From NCBI GenBank assembly GCA_013331925.1, contig DUFJ01000110.1:2431-8194 (forward strand): DNA of 5,764 bases, given 5' to 3'. A program made the position numbers and the translations under genes. Each line of letters opens with the position of its first letter. Positions within the stretch are counted from its first letter, which is position 1. This DNA is from Candidatus Iainarchaeum sp. (GTDB lineage Archaea > Iainarchaeota > Iainarchaeia > Iainarchaeales > UBA10191). Below the pieces are notes generated by a model. That model saw nothing but the letters and a program-made list of their open reading frames with translations, made no database searches and was not told the origin of the DNA. Below are positions 3,170 to 5,764 of the stretch, in pieces.

Positions 3170-5511
3170 TCGCTTTTCAGCGTTACGCTTGAAGCCCCAT
3201 CCTCGTCCTTGTTTCTCACTATCTCAAAAACGCAGCTTGAAGCAGCCTTCTCCAACTCCCTGTCATGCGTTATTACAAAAACCTGCTCCACAAGCTCCGG
3301 AAGGTGCTCTTTCAGCATCGTGCTCAAAACCTTCACCGCATTCCTGTCCAGATTGTGCGTCGGCTCGTCAAGAATCAGCCAGCTCAACTGTTGCGTAAGC
3401 ACCAAAGAAAAAGCCACTCTAATGGTTATAGCAGCAGCCATTCTCTCGCCGCCTGAAAGAATTCCCTCTACTTTAACCCATTTTCCAGTCCTTGAAAGCG
3501 CCTTGACCTCGTAATTGCCATCAACGATTTCAATGCGCGCGTTCAGGTAATCCTTGTAAGGGTAAACTTTAGGCCAGACGTCCTGCATTGCTGCATTTGC
3601 GTTTTGTATCAGAAAGCCCCTTAACTCGCCTTGGGTGCTTTGCAAAGCATTCACGAAAATCCCAAGCTTTTCTGCAAAAAACACAGAGCTTTCAACCTGT
3701 TCCTGCAAGTTATCAAGCTCTTTCTGCCAGGCCTGCAGCTGCCTGAGGCTCTTGCCAAAATCTCCCAATGATTCTTTCAATGAAAAGAACTCTTTTTCCA
3801 CAGCGTTAAGCTCTGCTTTCAAAGCAGCAATCTTCCTCCCTGAATTTTCAAAAACTTCAGGCTTGAAAGCCAATTCCTTTAGCTCTCTCTCACTTTCAAG
3901 AATTTTCTTTCTCAAAACTCCAGCGCTCTCAAGCTTTAAGGCAAGCTCTAAAGCCCTGGCGAGCTTTTTCTCTTCAGCCTCCAGGATTTCAAGCTCTTTC
4001 CCTGAAAATTCAGGTTTTTTCGCCTGCAGCAGCTCCTGCTTTTCCAAAACCTGCTTTTCAAACTCTCTGGCTTTTTCCAAGCTGGACTTTATTTTTTGAA
4101 GAATCTCGAAGGATTTCTCCAAGGCAGTTCTTGCCTGCCTTGCAAGCTCTATCTCCTGCAGGCACTGCTTTTTCTTTGCCTCAACGTTTAAGGAATTTGT
4201 GGAGTTTGTTTCAAGCTTTTTTTCCAGTTCTGAAATTTTCGCCTTTGCATCCCCAAGCAGTTGCTCTTTGTGCGTTATGGAAAGCTTCTGGCTGCAGGTA
4301 GGGCATAAAGAGTCAGTTCCTAAAGCCTCAATCTCTTGCGTGAAGGTTTTCCTGTCATGCAATGCCTCGTTCAACTGGCCTTTCTGCATCTTGAGCGATG
4401 AAAGCTGTTCCTCAAACTCAAGCAGCTGTTTTGAAAGCACTTCACCCAAACTCTCGTTCTTTGCTTTTTCAGCCTCTAATTCCTGCAACGAGCGGGGCTC
4501 TATGGATTTTTGCGCTTTGGCTTCTTCCTCAAAAAATCGTCTATTGGAAGACAAGGAGTCAATCTCTGAAGCTAGCGCTCTGGCAACTTTCTCGCTTTCT
4601 TTCATTGCGGAAACTTCCAAGCCTAAAGCCTTCTGCCTTGCCTTTATTTTTTCCTTTTCCAGAACAACTCCTTCTGCTTCAGGCCTTAAGGATTCAACAG
4701 CCTTTTCCAGCTCTTCCAAACTTCCTCCAGAGCGCTGGATTTCCTGCACCAGGCTTTCAAATCTTTTGCGCTTGGACTCCAAGTCCTTAAAGGTTTTTTC
4801 CAAAACTCCAAGCTCTAAAGCCTTTCCCTCTTTTTCCCTCTCCACTCTCAGCAGCTCTTTCTCTTTAAAAGCTATTTTTTCCAAAATCTCCAGGCATTCT
4901 TTCTCGCTTACTTTAGGCTGGAGTTCTTTCAAGCTGCGCTTTCTCTCTTCAGAAATCCTCTTCAGCGAGTTCAAAAGCTGCACTGAACTACCCCTTGCCC
5001 TCTCATACCTGTCAAGCTCCAGCAATTCATCAAAGCTTTTCTTTCTCTCTGCTGGCGACAAGCGCAGGAAAGAGTCAATCTGGTTCTGCTCCGAATAAAC
5101 AGCCCGTGAGAAAAGCTCAAAATCCAGCTCTATTGTTTTTTCAATCTCTTCAGTAACTTCAGTGGGCTTTGGGCCTGCCTTTAGCCTTCCATTCTCAAAA
5201 AGCTTTGCCTGGTTTGCCTTATTGTTTGCAAAAACAGTCCTTTCCACAACGTACTTTTTGTCCTTGAAGTCAAACTCTAACTCAACTCTAGCCTGGGACA
5301 TCTGGTTAGGCTTTGACATTACAACTTCATCAAGCGCAAGCTGTTTTGATTTTGCAGCAGGAAAAGTTCCAAAAAGCGCAAAGCAAACCGCATCCATGAT
5401 GCTGCTTTTTCCAGAGCCCATCACGCCAACAAGCACGTTTGTTCCCTTGTCAAACTTCAACTCGGAACGCTTGTGCGAGCGCCAGTTTTCCAACAAAACT
5501 CTGGAAATCAT
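3166..5511 (-). CDS. rad50: DNA double-strand break repair ATPase Rad50
   Basis: Rad50 is an SMC-like ATPase that works with the nuclease Mre11 to tether and process double-strand break ends. It is complete at 781 aa, starting at ATG 5509-5511. The N-terminal lobe has the typical opening (MISRVLLENWRSHKRSELKF), Walker A GVMGSGKS (29-36) and a Q-loop region EQNQID (141-146). Two long Glu/Lys/Leu-rich coiled-coil arms (about 150-398 and 410-640) flank the zinc hook LCPTCSQ, with metal-binding Cys403 and Cys406. The C-terminal lobe carries the ABC signature LSGGE (685-689), Walker B LILDEP (712-717), D-loop NLD (720-722) and H-loop His749 (ITHD). All key residues are intact. It is about 100 residues shorter than well-known archaeal Rad50 proteins (around 880 aa, from memory), so its arms are probably shorter. 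SbcC is less likely given the archaeal context. No mre11, herA or nurA lies in the window. The upstream aEF-1beta gene has the same orientation with a 42-nt gap, and the 3' end overlaps S17e convergently. Confidence 0.95.
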   Translation of the reverse strand: MISRVLLENWRSHKRSELKFDKGTNVLVGVMGSGKSSIMDAVCFALFGTFPAAKSKQLALDEVVMSKPNQMSQARVELEFDFKDKKYVVERTVFANNKANQAKLFENGRLKAGPKPTEVTEEIEKTIELDFELFSRAVYSEQNQIDSFLRLSPAERKKSFDELLELDRYERARGSSVQLLNSLKRISEERKRSLKELQPKVSEKECLEILEKIAFKEKELLRVEREKEGKALELGVLEKTFKDLESKRKRFESLVQEIQRSGGSLEELEKAVESLRPEAEGVVLEKEKIKARQKALGLEVSAMKESEKVARALASEIDSLSSNRRFFEEEAKAQKSIEPRSLQELEAEKAKNESLGEVLSKQLLEFEEQLSSLKMQKGQLNEALHDRKTFTQEIEALGTDSLCPTCSQKLSITHKEQLLGDAKAKISELEKKLETNSTNSLNVEAKKKQCLQEIELARQARTALEKSFEILQKIKSSLEKAREFEKQVLEKQELLQAKKPEFSGKELEILEAEEKKLARALELALKLESAGVLRKKILESERELKELAFKPEVFENSGRKIAALKAELNAVEKEFFSLKESLGDFGKSLRQLQAWQKELDNLQEQVESSVFFAEKLGIFVNALQSTQGELRGFLIQNANAAMQDVWPKVYPYKDYLNARIEIVDGNYEVKALSRTGKWVKVEGILSGGERMAAAITIRVAFSLVLTQQLSWLILDEPTHNLDRNAVKVLSTMLKEHLPELVEQVFVITHDRELEKAASSCVFEIVRNKDEDGASSVTLKSD

Positions 5512-5536
5512 AGTTTAAGAATGGTGCGAAGTTGTT

Positions 5537-5543
5537 AAAAAAA
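5537..5543 (-). promoter_or_regulatory. T7 run: aEF-1beta terminator and/or TATA-like box of rad50
   Basis: On the minus strand this reads CTTTTTTTAACAAC. It begins 10 nt after the aEF-1beta stop codon (TAA at 5556-5554), as expected for a U-tract terminator. Its centre is about 28 nt before the rad50 ATG, as expected for a TATA box of a leaderless gene. There is no Shine-Dalgarno motif before the rad50 ATG. Either or both roles fit. Confidence 0.4.
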
Positions 5544-5553
5544 GCAGGGAATT

Positions 5554-5764
5554 TTAAAGCAAGGTCATTCCAGCCTGTTCCGCTTCTGTAACGTTTGGGA
5601 TTGCTTTCAAATCTGCCTCTAGCTTTTCCAAAACTCCTTCAATCTTGTCAGGCAGTACAAACCCAACCTTCAAGCATTCAAGCCCAAAAGCTATTGGCTC
5701 TCTCTTTCCGTCCTTGAACTCGCCGCTCTTCAAAGCCTTTGCTTTTTCCAAAATTCCTTCAAGC
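5554..5764 (-). CDS. ef1b: Translation elongation factor aEF-1beta, C-terminal part (5' end outside window)
   Basis: aEF-1beta is the guanine nucleotide exchange factor that recycles aEF-1alpha from its GDP to its GTP form during translation elongation. The frame is open to the right edge (about 70 codons visible) and ends at TAA (5556-5554). An internal TTG at 5751 is not needed as a start. The visible part matches the C-terminal EF1-guanine-exchange domain: a helix (LEGILEKAKALKSGEFKDGK), the hallmark REPIAFGLECLKVGFVLPD strand segment (family: EPIAFGLKAL-x-V-x-x-x-x-PD), a second helix (GVLEKLEADLKAIPNV) and a last strand. The whole archaeal protein is typically about 90 aa, so probably only some 20 N-terminal residues are missing. 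The final strand, EAEQAGMTLL, is more divergent than the usual S-V-E-V-x-x-x-x-R-L ending. It lies upstream of rad50 on the same strand. Confidence 0.85.
   Translation of the reverse strand, partial: LEGILEKAKALKSGEFKDGKREPIAFGLECLKVGFVLPDKIEGVLEKLEADLKAIPNVTEAEQAGMTLL

Noticed and set aside
3635..4099. Plus-strand open frame of 154 codons
   Set aside because: It is a Ser/Phe-rich antisense shadow of the second Rad50 coiled-coil arm.
4199..5098. Long plus-strand open frame (299 codons) antisense to rad50
   Set aside because: It is extremely Ser/Phe/Leu-rich, as expected from the reverse complement of Glu/Lys/Leu coiled-coil codons, and rad50 on the other strand is certain.
1..5764. CRISPR array, insertion sequence, prophage or toxin-antitoxin system
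   Set aside because: There are no regularly spaced repeats, no transposase or integrase, and no recognisable toxin or antitoxin motif in any frame.

Overview
The window looks like chromosomal archaeal DNA. The clearest evidence is a set of archaeal or eukaryote-type information genes: RNA polymerase subunit K/Rpo6, ribosomal protein S17e, Rad50 with a CPTC zinc hook, and the C-terminus of translation elongation factor aEF-1beta. First genes of transcription units have an A/T box about 24-28 nt before the start codon and no Shine-Dalgarno sequence, as in leaderless archaeal transcripts. The only clear Shine-Dalgarno motif precedes an operon-internal gene. G+C is roughly 45% over most of the window and about 36% over the first 240 bases (counted by hand). 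Compact spacing, short proteins and overlapping gene ends suggest a small-genome archaeon, perhaps of DPANN type. That placement is an inference; no 16S or other lineage marker is present.

Layout from left to right. A small AT-rich reading frame of unknown function (to 202) is open at the left edge. A 123-base gap follows, holding a GCCAAT/ATTGGC repeat cluster. Two small minus-strand frames (326-586 and 546-1001) overlap; they are either a two-gene operon or one gene split by a frameshift near 600-612. A divergent promoter at about 1025-1075 separates them from a 513-residue plus-strand protein of unknown function (1097-2638) with a CxCC motif. Next is a tight two-gene operon, rpoK-rps17e (2702-3169), in which the rpoK stop codon directly abuts the S17e ATG. 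Converging on it is rad50 (5511 down to 3166), whose stop codon overlaps that of S17e. At the right edge, on the same strand as rad50, is the 3' end of the aEF-1beta gene.

The recognisable genes cover transcription (rpoK), translation (S17e, aEF-1beta) and double-strand break repair (rad50). The usual Rad50 partners (mre11, herA, nurA) are not in the window. I see no RNA gene, CRISPR array, insertion sequence or prophage. The most notable points are the possible split gene at 326-1001, the uncharacterised 513-residue protein, the unusual rpoK-S17e pairing, the S17e/rad50 tail-to-tail overlap with U-tracts for the rad50 transcript lying inside S17e lysine codons, and a strong excess of the 7-mer AAGCCTT/AAGGCTT.
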